Assembly (NCBI RefSeq): GCF_013364275.1
Contig: NZ_CP054932.1
Location: 2,666,001 to 2,730,000, forward strand
Length of the DNA stretch: 64,000 nucleotides
From: Actinomadura sp. NAK00032
Lineage (GTDB): Bacteria; Actinomycetota; Actinomycetes; Streptosporangiales; Streptosporangiaceae
Direction of reading: 5' to 3'
Positions 54,011 through 61,558 of this stretch are shown here, piece after piece; the stretch's first letter is position 1, and every line of letters starts with the position of its first letter. A program made the translations under genes and the position numbers. The notes beneath the pieces are model-generated. The model searched no databases. It worked only from the letters and a program-made list of their open reading frames with translations, and had not been told where the DNA came from.

Positions 54011-56457
54011 AGGAGCGTCCTCGGGCGTACGGCGTTGGCGGAGTCGACGAGCCGGCGGCACTCGTCCCGGTCGCGGGTGCGGCGCGCCAGCTCCCGGTAC
54101 GTCGCCTCCAGCAGGCGGCGCAGCGCGGTCTCGGTGAGCGGCGCGCCGAGCAGCGCCCCGCCCTGCGCGCCGCCCGTCCCGGAGCCGGCGAGGAGCCAGT
54201 CGAGCGCGGCCTCCAGCACCTCCGCGGCGAGCCGGTCGCGGCGCTCGGCGTCCAGGTCGAGGGCGGTGAGCCGGTCCCCGGCGGAGACCAGCTCGGCCGC
54301 CGACAGCTCCGCGGGCGGCCGGCCGCGCACCGCGGTGGCGACCGCCGCGACCTGCGCGGGCACGTACCGGATGGAGATCTTCGGGACCGAGTCGAGCGCG
54401 GCGGCGGCCGCGGCCCGGTCGCCGGCCGCGAGATGCACGCGGGCCAGGCCGAACGCGGCGTTGAGGTAGCTCTGGTCGGTGCGCCACACCGTCTCGTACA
54501 GGCGGACGGCCTCGGCGGGCGCCGAGAGCTCCTTGCAGTACGCCAGCGCCAGCTTGGGCGCCGCCTCGCCGGGCAGCAGCCCGTACAGCCGGTCGAACAG
54601 CGGCGCGGCCTCCGCCACCCGGCCCCGCGCGAGCAGCGCGACCGCCCGGTACCAGGCGGTCCGCCAGTCGCCGGGGCGCTCGGCGTCCAGCTCGTCGAGC
54701 AGCGCGCCGGCCTCGTCCACCGCGCCGAGCTCGATCTTCACCCGGGCGAGCGCGAGCCGCACCTCCGGGGTGCGCGCGGGCGCGTTCGCCGCCGCCTGCG
54801 CGACCTGCGCGGGCTCCAGCGCCGCCAGCCCCGACACGAACCCGGCGGCGGGGTCGGACCCGTCCACCAGCGGCACCGGCAGCGCCGCCGCTGCCACCTC
54901 CGGCGGGACGGGCGGCAGCGCGTGGACGTCCGCCGCGCCGCCCGCGATCCGGGCCGTGAACCGCTCCGGGCCGAACAGCCCGGACGGGGCGGGCCGCGGG
55001 GTGCCGTCCTCGGCGGCGAGGACCTCCCGCAGCACGCCGGTGAGCTGCTCGGCCATCTCCGCCGCGTCCTGGAAGCGCTCGTCCGGCTCGGGGTGCGTCG
55101 AGCGCAGCAGGAACCGGTGGAACGACTCGAACCGCTGGAACACCGGGACCTCGGCGGCGGGCGGCAGCGAGTCGACGAACGTCCGGGTGTAGCCCCGGAA
55201 CGGGAAGCTCAGCACGGCGAGCGCGCGGCCGACCGTGTAGAGGTCGGAGGAGATGGACGGCCCGTCGTCGGCGATCTCGGGCGCCTGGTAGCCGACCGTG
55301 CCCCAGATGGCGCCGTCCGGGTCGTCCAGCCGCCGGACGCCGCCGAGGTCGATGAGCCGCAGCTGCTCCTCGGACTGGATCACGTTGTCCGGCTTGAAGT
55401 CGCAGTACAGCAGGCCCTGCGCGTGCAGGTAGTCGAACGCGCGCAGCGCCTCCAGGCCGTAGGCGATGGCCTGCGCGAGCGGCAGGTGCTTCTCGCCGGG
55501 CTGCTGCGGCTGCCGCAGCAGGATGTCCTTGACCGACTCGCCGCCGACGTACTCCATGACGATGTAGCCGTCGCCGTCGTGCTGCACGAAGTTGTAGATC
55601 TTGACGATGTTGGGGTGCTCGACCTCGGCGAGGTAGGCCCGCTCGGCGGCCGCGGCGGCCATCGCGTCGGCGTCGCCGCTGTCCAGCAGGCCCTTCAGCA
55701 CCACCCAGCGGTCGCTGACGTTGCGGTCCTTGGCCAGGTAGATCCAGCCGAGGCCGCCGTGCGCGAGGCAGCCCAGCACGTCGTACTGCCCGCCGACCAG
55801 GTCGCCGGGGCTGAGCTTCGGGGTGTAGGAGAAGCGGGTGCCGCACTTGGGGCAGAACCCCTCGGTGCGGCCGGGCCGGTCGCCGCGGCCCCGGCCGACG
55901 GGCTCGCCGCAGCTGCTGCAGTACCGCTTGGTCTCGGCGACCTGCGGGTCGCTCATCACCGCGCTGGAGGGGTCCCGGTAGGGGACGCGCGGCACCTCGA
56001 CCAGCCCGGCGCCGAGCATGCCCCGGCGGCCGGACGAGCGCGACGACCCGGTGCGGGTGCTGCCCGTCCTGGTGCTGCCCGTGCGGGTGCTGCCGGTGCC
56101 GGCCGCCGCCACGAGGGAGGTGTGGGCGGGCGGCGAGCCGCAGACGTCGCAGTAACCGTCCATGATCGTCCCGCCGCAGCCGGCCTGGCCGCACGCGTCG
56201 TCGGGGCGCCGCTCCGCCGGACGGGGCGCGGGCACGGCCGGCGCCGCGCTCGCGGGCGGGCTGCCGCAGATGTCGCAGTAGCCGTCGACGATCGTCCCGC
56301 CGCAGCCCGGCTGCGCGCACGCGCCGGCCGCGGACGGCGGTGATGCGGACGGTGGTGGGGACGGGGCCGGGGTCGAGGGCGTGGCTGCCACGCCGCATAG
56401 GACGCAGTAGCCGCCGTCGACGGTTCCGCCGCAGCCCGGCTCGGTGCACTGGCTCAT
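54007..56457 (-). CDS. pknG: PknG-type serine/threonine kinase with three extra zinc ribbons
   Basis: 816 residues. Three N-terminal ribbons (4-21, 47-64, 89-106; CGGTIVDGYCDICG type), Thr repeats GSTRTGSTRTGSTRTG (about 122-137), rubredoxin-like pair Cys180/183 and Cys202/205, kinase domain with Lys255 (VVLKGLL), catalytic Asp353 in YCDFKPDNV, and DLG (370-372) in place of DFG, exactly the atypical PknG pattern; then a TPR-rich C-terminus. Mycobacterial PknG (about 750) controls glutamate/2-oxoglutarate metabolism via GarA. Soluble, no membrane helix. ATG overlaps the upstream coiled-coil stop. Confidence 0.94.
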   Translation of the reverse strand: MSQCTEPGCGGTVDGGYCVLCGVAATPSTPAPSPPPSASPPSAAGACAQPGCGGTIVDGYCDICGSPPASAAPAVPAPRPAERRPDDACGQAGCGGTIMDGYCDVCGSPPAHTSLVAAAGTGSTRTGSTRTGSTRTGSSRSSGRRGMLGAGLVEVPRVPYRDPSSAVMSDPQVAETKRYCSSCGEPVGRGRGDRPGRTEGFCPKCGTRFSYTPKLSPGDLVGGQYDVLGCLAHGGLGWIYLAKDRNVSDRWVVLKGLLDSGDADAMAAAAAERAYLAEVEHPNIVKIYNFVQHDGDGYIVMEYVGGESVKDILLRQPQQPGEKHLPLAQAIAYGLEALRAFDYLHAQGLLYCDFKPDNVIQSEEQLRLIDLGGVRRLDDPDGAIWGTVGYQAPEIADDGPSISSDLYTVGRALAVLSFPFRGYTRTFVDSLPPAAEVPVFQRFESFHRFLLRSTHPEPDERFQDAAEMAEQLTGVLREVLAAEDGTPRPAPSGLFGPERFTARIAGGAADVHALPPVPPEVAAAALPVPLVDGSDPAAGFVSGLAALEPAQVAQAAANAPARTPEVRLALARVKIELGAVDEAGALLDELDAERPGDWRTAWYRAVALLARGRVAEAAPLFDRLYGLLPGEAAPKLALAYCKELSAPAEAVRLYETVWRTDQSYLNAAFGLARVHLAAGDRAAAAAALDSVPKISIRYVPAQVAAVATAVRGRPPAELSAAELVSAGDRLTALDLDAERRDRLAAEVLEAALDWLLAGSGTGGAQGGALLGAPLTETALRRLLEATYRELARRTRDRDECRRLVDSANAVRPRTLL

Positions 56458-57686
56458 CGTTGCGCTCCCTTCGCCCGCGACATGATGGCCTGCTGGTATC
56501 CGGACAGCGACACGGTCGCCTTCCGCAGATCGCAGGGGGAGGTCCACAGCAGCTCGCGGGCCTGCTCGTAGATCCGGGCGAGTTCGGCGTCCTCGGCGTG
56601 GCCGAGCCGCGCGGCCTTCACCCGGTAGGCCTCCAGCCGGCCGCGCAGTTCCTCGCGGCGGTCCAGCAGCCCGCGGACCACGCCGGTGGTCTCGCGCGCA
56701 CGCTCCAGCGCCGCCGCGGCGGCGCGCTCCAGGTCGGCGACCCGCTCGGCCAGCCGGTGCCAGCCGCCGCGCGGCGGCGCGCCGACGGCGGCGAGCCGGT
56801 CGGCGAGGACCGCCGCCGCCTCCGGCAGGTCGGGCAGCGCCGGCGAGGCGATCTTGACCAGCACCTCGGCGCGGACAGCGCGCGCCTCCGCCTCCGCGGC
56901 GCGCAGCCGCTCCAGGGCGGCGGCGATGCCGCGGATCCGGTCGGCGAAGCCGTCGCGCAGCCGCTCGGCCTCCGCCAGCCCGCGGCGCACCCCGGCGAGG
57001 CCGGTGCGGATCGCGTCGAGCCGCGCCGTGTCGGCCCGCCCGTCGCGCGCCAGCGCCAGCGGGTCGCCGCGCACCACGGCGGCGGCCGACTCCAGCTCCG
57101 CGCGCAGCCGGTCGAACTCCGGGTCGGTCCCGCCGAGGGACTCCAGCAGCTCCGCGGCGCCCCGCCGCTCCGCCTCGACCTCGGCGAGCCGGGACAGCAG
57201 CGTCGACCAGACCGCGTCCAGCGCCGCGACCGAGCGCGCGATCTCCTCGTACAGCGCCGTCATCCGGTCGACCGCCGCGCGCAGCGTGAGCCGCTCGCCG
57301 GACGGGACGGCCAGCAGCGTCCGCCGCTCCAGCGGCACCTCCCGGACCGGCAGCTCCACCGACGGCCCGGTGAGCAGCCGGGTCAGCTCCGCGAGCTGCG
57401 CCTGCCCCGGCCGGCCGTGGCGGGCCCGGAGGTCCTCGGCCGCGCCGACGGCGCGCCCGTACAGGTCGAACAGCGTCCACAGGGACGCGGCGCGGGACTG
57501 CACGTCCGCCTGGACGCGGCGCGTCTCCCCGGTCAGCGCGGCGCCCTCCAGCAGCTGGTACCCCTGGTGGGCCTCCAGTTCGAGCAGCGCGGCGCCGATC
57601 CGCTCGCGCTCGTCCCGCAGCCGCGCCAGCGTCCGGTCGGCCTCCTCGCGGCTCAGTGGGGGGCCGGTCACGCGCGCGTCACTCAA
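56454..57686 (-). CDS. Coiled-coil protein, first gene of the PknG operon
   Basis: 410 residues, almost entirely helical, Ala/Glu/Arg/Leu-rich (RLAEVEAERRGAAELLESLG, LERLRAAEAEARAVRAEVLV). N- and C-terminal parts: PPLSREEADRTLARLRDERE and DLRKATVSLSGYQQAIMSR. No named domain. TTG 57686 with GGAG six bases upstream; GTG 57671 possible. Its stop overlaps pknG (ATGA), so it is coupled to the kinase and may scaffold it. Function unknown. Confidence 0.75.
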   Translation of the reverse strand: MSDARVTGPPLSREEADRTLARLRDERERIGAALLELEAHQGYQLLEGAALTGETRRVQADVQSRAASLWTLFDLYGRAVGAAEDLRARHGRPGQAQLAELTRLLTGPSVELPVREVPLERRTLLAVPSGERLTLRAAVDRMTALYEEIARSVAALDAVWSTLLSRLAEVEAERRGAAELLESLGGTDPEFDRLRAELESAAAVVRGDPLALARDGRADTARLDAIRTGLAGVRRGLAEAERLRDGFADRIRGIAAALERLRAAEAEARAVRAEVLVKIASPALPDLPEAAAVLADRLAAVGAPPRGGWHRLAERVADLERAAAAALERARETTGVVRGLLDRREELRGRLEAYRVKAARLGHAEDAELARIYEQARELLWTSPCDLRKATVSLSGYQQAIMSRAKGAQR

Positions 57687-57847
57687 CGCCGCTCCGCGGT
57701 TGAGCCATGTTCGCCCCCGATTCCCCCGAATAGAGCACGTTGTGGAGCCTCAGTTTTCCGTATGCACGGCCGCCTTCTCAACCGGGCGGCGATCTTCGCC
57801 GCCGCTGCGTCACGCGACGCGATCCGGCCGTGCCCGAAGGCTCCAAA

Positions 57848-57873
57848 ATGTCAGTGTTCGAACGTATGATCGA
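57848..57873 (+). promoter_or_regulatory. DNA-damage promoter of the WYL gene: RecA-NDp-type box plus LexA-like box
   Basis: ATGTCAGTG (57848-57856), 8 bases, TATGAT (57865-57870): one change from the RecA-NDp/PafBC consensus TTGTCRGTG-N8-TAnnnT with exact spacing. Overlapping it, TCGAAC-GTAT-GATCGA (57858-57873) matches the actinobacterial SOS box TCGAAC-N4-GTTCGA at 11 of 12 positions. The ATG at 57877 is six bases after the -10, so the transcript should be leaderless. Confidence 0.65.
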
Positions 57874-57876
57874 ACC

Positions 57877-58389
57877 ATGGCGAACGTTGCGACGCACCCC
57901 CAGACCGCGCCCACCGCCCAGCCCGCGCCCACCGCGCCGGCCCCGCTCACCGCGGCCGAGATCGCCGCCCTCGCGCTGTCCCTCGCGCACCTCGGCACCG
58001 GCCCGCAGGCCACGACCGCGCGCCGGGCCCTGCACACCCTCCTCGACGCCCCCCACGACGACGTCGTCACCACCACCCTCGCCACCCTCACCGCGCCCCT
58101 GGACGCCTCCACCTCCGACCGCGCCCGCGTGGTCGCCGCCGCGATCACCGACCACCGCGTCGTCCGGCTCTGCTACGGCGACGCCGGCGCCAACGTCACG
58201 ATCCGCGAGGTCGAGCCCGTCACCTGCCTCGTCCACCGCGACCACTGGTACCTCGTCGGCTGGTGCCGGATGCGGCGCGGCGTCCGCGCCTTCCGGTTCG
58301 ACCGGATCCTCGCCGTCGAGTCCACCGGCCTGCGCGCCCGCCCCCGCCGCGCCGACCGCTACCTCCCCTTCCAGCGCAAGGCGTCCTGA
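57877..58389 (+). CDS. WYL-domain protein without a DNA-binding domain
   Basis: 170 residues: low-complexity Pro/Ala/Thr N-terminus, a helical piece like the middle region of YafY/PafBC-type regulators (LTAAEIAALALSLAHLG, ARRALHTLL), and a WYL domain (VVRLCYGD, HWYLVGWCRMRRGVRAFRFD, with Arg/Phe near the end). No N-terminal winged helix is visible, so it may modulate other WYL regulators or sense nucleic-acid damage signals. Its promoter carries two DNA-damage signatures. Divergent from the PknG operon; convergent with ybdK. Confidence 0.8.
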   Translation: MANVATHPQTAPTAQPAPTAPAPLTAAEIAALALSLAHLGTGPQATTARRALHTLLDAPHDDVVTTTLATLTAPLDASTSDRARVVAAAITDHRVVRLCYGDAGANVTIREVEPVTCLVHRDHWYLVGWCRMRRGVRAFRFDRILAVESTGLRARPRRADRYLPFQRKAS

Positions 58390-58392
58390 ACC

Positions 58393-58441
58393 CCCGGGCG
58401 GCGGGCCCGCGCCCTCCCCCTGCCGCGCCCCGCCGCCCGGG
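58393..58441. terminator. Bidirectional terminator between the WYL gene and the YbdK gene
   Basis: Perfect 13-bp stem: 58393-58405 pairs with 58429-58441, 23-base loop. It sits four bases after the WYL stop and 40 before the end of the convergent ligase gene. Confidence 0.75.
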
Positions 58442-58481
58442 CACCACCCCGACACCCCAGACCGGCTGCGGGGCCTTTCGC

Positions 58482-59612
58482 TCAGACGGTGACGGTGCGG
58501 TCCGCGGCGGCGGCCACCACGGCGGGGACGTCGCCGGTGCGGGTGTGGACGTCGCGCTGGAAGTGGGCGCCGTTGCCGCGCTCCAGCAGGGCCGGCAGCA
58601 GGCGGGTGACGGCGCCGAGGTCGCCGGCGCGGTCCAGGGCCGGGGCCACGTGGTCCAGCAGGGCGTCCACGACGGCGGTGGCGGGGGCCGCGCGGCCGGT
58701 GCACGGGTGGACGAGGTCGGCCCGCAGGCCCGACCGGCCGGCCCGCCACATCGCCAGGCGCATCAGGTCGGCCCGCACCGGGGCGGGCGGCTCGCCGCGG
58801 CGCCAGGCGCGGGCGGCGGTGTCGACCAGCGCCCGGACGAACGCGGCGATCAGCACGGCGTCGTCGGCGTCCAGGCAGACGTCCGGCACCCGGACCTCCA
58901 CGGTCGGGTAGTGCCGCGAGAGTCGGGCGTCGAAGTAGACCATGCCCTCGTCGACGAGGGCGCCGGTGGCGAGCAGCGCGTCGACGGTGGCGCGGTAGGC
59001 GGCGGCGGAGCCGAACAGCTCGGTGGGGCCGCTGGACGGCCACCGGCTCCACACCTGGTGCCGCCAGCTGTCGTAGCCGGTGTCGGTGCCCTGCCAGAAC
59101 GGCGAGTTGCCGCTGAGCGCGAGCAGCGGCGGCAGCCACGGCCGGATCCGGTCCAGCACGGCGACGCCCTCCTCGGGGGAGTCGATGCCCACGTGCACGT
59201 GGCAGCCGCAGGTGAGCTGCTCGCCGGCGGCGGGCCCGTAGGCGTCCAGCATCCGCAGGTAGCGGTGCGACGGGGTGGGCGAGGGCCGGACGCTGACCGG
59301 CGAGGTGGCGAGGGCGGCGATCGCGACGCCGACCCCGGCCGCCGACTTGGCCGCCGCGAGCCGCGCCGTCCGCACGTGCTCGGACAGCTCGCCGAGCGAC
59401 GTGCAGACCGGCGTCGCGGTCTCCAGCTGCTCGCGCTGCAGCTCGGTCTCCAGCGACTTCGACCGCCGCCCGCCGGTCAGGAACAGCTCGTCGTGCCGCC
59501 GGGCGTAGCGGATGACGGAACCGGAGGCTGCCTGCGGCGCACCGCTCGCCGGGTCGACGAGGAGCAGCTCCTCCTCCACCCCGAACGTGCGCGGACCCGT
59601 GTGCACTGTCAC
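58482..59612 (-). CDS. ybdK: YbdK-type carboxylate-amine ligase (glutamate-cysteine ligase 2 family)
   Basis: 376 residues, family length: FGVEEELLLVDPASG, LETELQREQLETATPVC, GCHVHVGIDSPEEGVAVLDR, SRHYPTVEVRVPDVCL, HPCTGRAAPATAV. These enzymes form gamma-glutamyl-type amide bonds with ATP; in actinobacteria EgtA/YbdK members are found in thiol (ergothioneine-type) pathways or as stand-alone ligases. GTG 59612 with GGGAAGGA upstream. No egt genes nearby, so substrate is open. Confidence 0.88.
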   Translation of the reverse strand: MTVHTGPRTFGVEEELLLVDPASGAPQAASGSVIRYARRHDELFLTGGRRSKSLETELQREQLETATPVCTSLGELSEHVRTARLAAAKSAAGVGVAIAALATSPVSVRPSPTPSHRYLRMLDAYGPAAGEQLTCGCHVHVGIDSPEEGVAVLDRIRPWLPPLLALSGNSPFWQGTDTGYDSWRHQVWSRWPSSGPTELFGSAAAYRATVDALLATGALVDEGMVYFDARLSRHYPTVEVRVPDVCLDADDAVLIAAFVRALVDTAARAWRRGEPPAPVRADLMRLAMWRAGRSGLRADLVHPCTGRAAPATAVVDALLDHVAPALDRAGDLGAVTRLLPALLERGNGAHFQRDVHTRTGDVPAVVAAAADRTVTV

Positions 59613-59731
59613 CAGGATGTCCTTCCCGGGAGTGCACGGTTGTACGTCCCCGGAGGGGATCCTCCTGGTCGCAGGTCCGTGCCTAAAATGCGCCCCGCAC
59701 TTGACCTGACGCGTGGTCGAAAGTTGGTGGT

Positions 59732-60727
59732 ATGTCCTATCTCGTCGGCCAGTGGGGCCTCGGCGCCGTCGGCACGCGGACGCTCCGGGCCCTGATCGAG
59801 CACCCCGACCTCGAACTCGCCGGCGTCGTGTCGGACGATCCCCGCCATGCCGGGATGGACGCCGCCGAACTGGCCGGAACCGGACGCTCATTGGGGGTGC
59901 CGGTCACCGCCGACCCCGCCGGCCTCCTGGCCCGGCGGCCCCGGGTCGTCTGCTTCACCGGAGGCTCCGCCGGTGACCTGTGCCGCGTGCTGGCGGCGGG
60001 CGCCGGCGTGGTCACGCACGTCCTGCCCGCGCTGGTGGACCCGCCGTCCGCCGATCCCGCGCTGGTCCGGCGGCTCCGCGCGGCGTGCGCCACCGGCGGC
60101 GCCGGCTGCCTCGCGGTGGCCCCCGGACCGGTGCACGACGTGCTGCCGCTGCTGCTCAGCGGCGGCTGCCGGCGCATCGAGTCGGTCACGATCACCGAGT
60201 TCCGGGGCGCGGCCGGCGCGCGGGCGGGGTTCGGCGAGCCGATCGGGCGCCGCCCGCCGGTCGTGCGGCCGGGCGCGCCGGCGCGGCGCTGGGGCCCGGT
60301 CGTGCGGCTCCTGGCCCGGCACCTCGCCGTCCCGCTGGACGACCTGGCCGAGGCCTACGAGACCTGCCCGGCGCCCGAGGCGATCGACGTGCCGGGCGGC
60401 CCGATCGCGAAGGGCGCCCTGGCCGGCCTGCGGTTCCAGGTGTCGGGGGTGCTGCGCGGCCGGGCCGTGATCACGGTGGAGCGCGTGCTGCGGGCGCGCC
60501 CGGACCTCGCCCCGCACTGGCCCGCCCCGCCGCCGGGCGCGGCGCGCGGCCACCGCGTCGAGATCGCGGGCGAGCCCGCCGTGCGGCTGGACCTCGCCGG
60601 CGCCGACGGCGCCGACGCCACGGCGCTGCGCATGGTGAACGCCGTCCGGGCGGTCGCCGAGGCGCCGCCCGGCCTGCACACGCCGCTCACCCTGCCGCTG
60701 TTCACCGGGCGCCGGCTGCTCCGCTGA
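59732..60727 (+). CDS. DapB-fold NAD(P)-dependent dehydrogenase-like protein
   Basis: 331 residues: Rossmann motif VGQWGLGAVGTRTLRALIEH, N-terminal domain as in dihydrodipicolinate reductase/2,4-diaminopentanoate dehydrogenase-like proteins, later PGPVHDVLPLLLSGGCR and a C-terminal catalytic/dimer domain. Substrate unknown; the true dapB is elsewhere expected with dapA. ATG 59732 without a good ribosome site. Its last 26 bases overlap the convergent hydrolase gene. Confidence 0.7.
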   Translation: MSYLVGQWGLGAVGTRTLRALIEHPDLELAGVVSDDPRHAGMDAAELAGTGRSLGVPVTADPAGLLARRPRVVCFTGGSAGDLCRVLAAGAGVVTHVLPALVDPPSADPALVRRLRAACATGGAGCLAVAPGPVHDVLPLLLSGGCRRIESVTITEFRGAAGARAGFGEPIGRRPPVVRPGAPARRWGPVVRLLARHLAVPLDDLAEAYETCPAPEAIDVPGGPIAKGALAGLRFQVSGVLRGRAVITVERVLRARPDLAPHWPAPPPGAARGHRVEIAGEPAVRLDLAGADGADATALRMVNAVRAVAEAPPGLHTPLTLPLFTGRRLLR

Positions 60728-61496
60728 GCCAGCCGGCGAGCAGCGTCCCCGTCTCCTGCGGGCGGTCGACGTAGAGCATGTGCCCGGCGTCGATCTCGCT
60801 GATGGCGAGCCGCGGGCCGAGCGCGGCGCGGCAGTCCACCACGAACTCGGGGCGGACGAGGTCGGCCCGCGCCGCGATGACCAGGTGGGTGGGCGTGTCC
60901 GGCGGCGGCGTCAGGTGGGGCCGGGCCATCTCCGAGTACGCCGTCACCACCGCCGCCGGCTCGAACCGCCAGCGCAGCCGCCCGTCCGGGGTGGGTTCGA
61001 GGTGCTCGGCGACCTCCTCGTCCACGGCATCGGGCGGCGACTGCGACCAGCGCGCCGCCCGGTCGGCGCGGGCCTGCGCGACGTCGCCGAACGACACCGG
61101 GGCCAGGTAGCCGCGGGCCTGCCGGGCCGCCTCGCCCGGCGCCAGCCCGATCGCCGGGTCGAGCAGCAGCAGCCGCCGGACCCGGCGCGGCGCGGTCCGC
61201 GCCAGGTGCAGCGCGATCATCCCGCCGTAGGAGTGCCCGACGAGGTCGGCCCGCTCGAGGCCCTCCGCGTCCAGCAGGGCCAGGACGTCCGCCACGTGCC
61301 GCTCGACCGTCCAGGGCGGCTCGTACGGCGACCGGCCGTGCCCGCGCAGGTCGGGCGCCAGGACGTACCGGTCGGCGAGGTGGGCCTCCGCCGTCCGCCG
61401 CCACCGCGCCCCGTGGCCCGCGACACCGTGCAGCAGCACGACGGGCGCTCCCGCCGGGTCTCCATATCGATGCACATGCAACGCCGCGTCCGTCAT
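60702..61496 (-). CDS. Alpha/beta hydrolase
   Basis: 264 residues: VVLLHGVAGHGARWRR, LAPDLRGHGRSPYEPPW, nucleophile elbow VGHSYGGMIALH, acid region VIAARADLVRPEF, and catalytic His in DAGHMLYVDRPQE. Cytoplasmic, no signal peptide. Substrate unknown. ATG 61496. Confidence 0.85.
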   Translation of the reverse strand: MTDAALHVHRYGDPAGAPVVLLHGVAGHGARWRRTAEAHLADRYVLAPDLRGHGRSPYEPPWTVERHVADVLALLDAEGLERADLVGHSYGGMIALHLARTAPRRVRRLLLLDPAIGLAPGEAARQARGYLAPVSFGDVAQARADRAARWSQSPPDAVDEEVAEHLEPTPDGRLRWRFEPAAVVTAYSEMARPHLTPPPDTPTHLVIAARADLVRPEFVVDCRAALGPRLAISEIDAGHMLYVDRPQETGTLLAGWLSGAAGAR

Positions 61497-61558
61497 GCAG
61501 TGAAGCGTATGCGCGAGCGGGACGACCCGGACGTCCTTCACCGGCCAAGCGGCACCGG

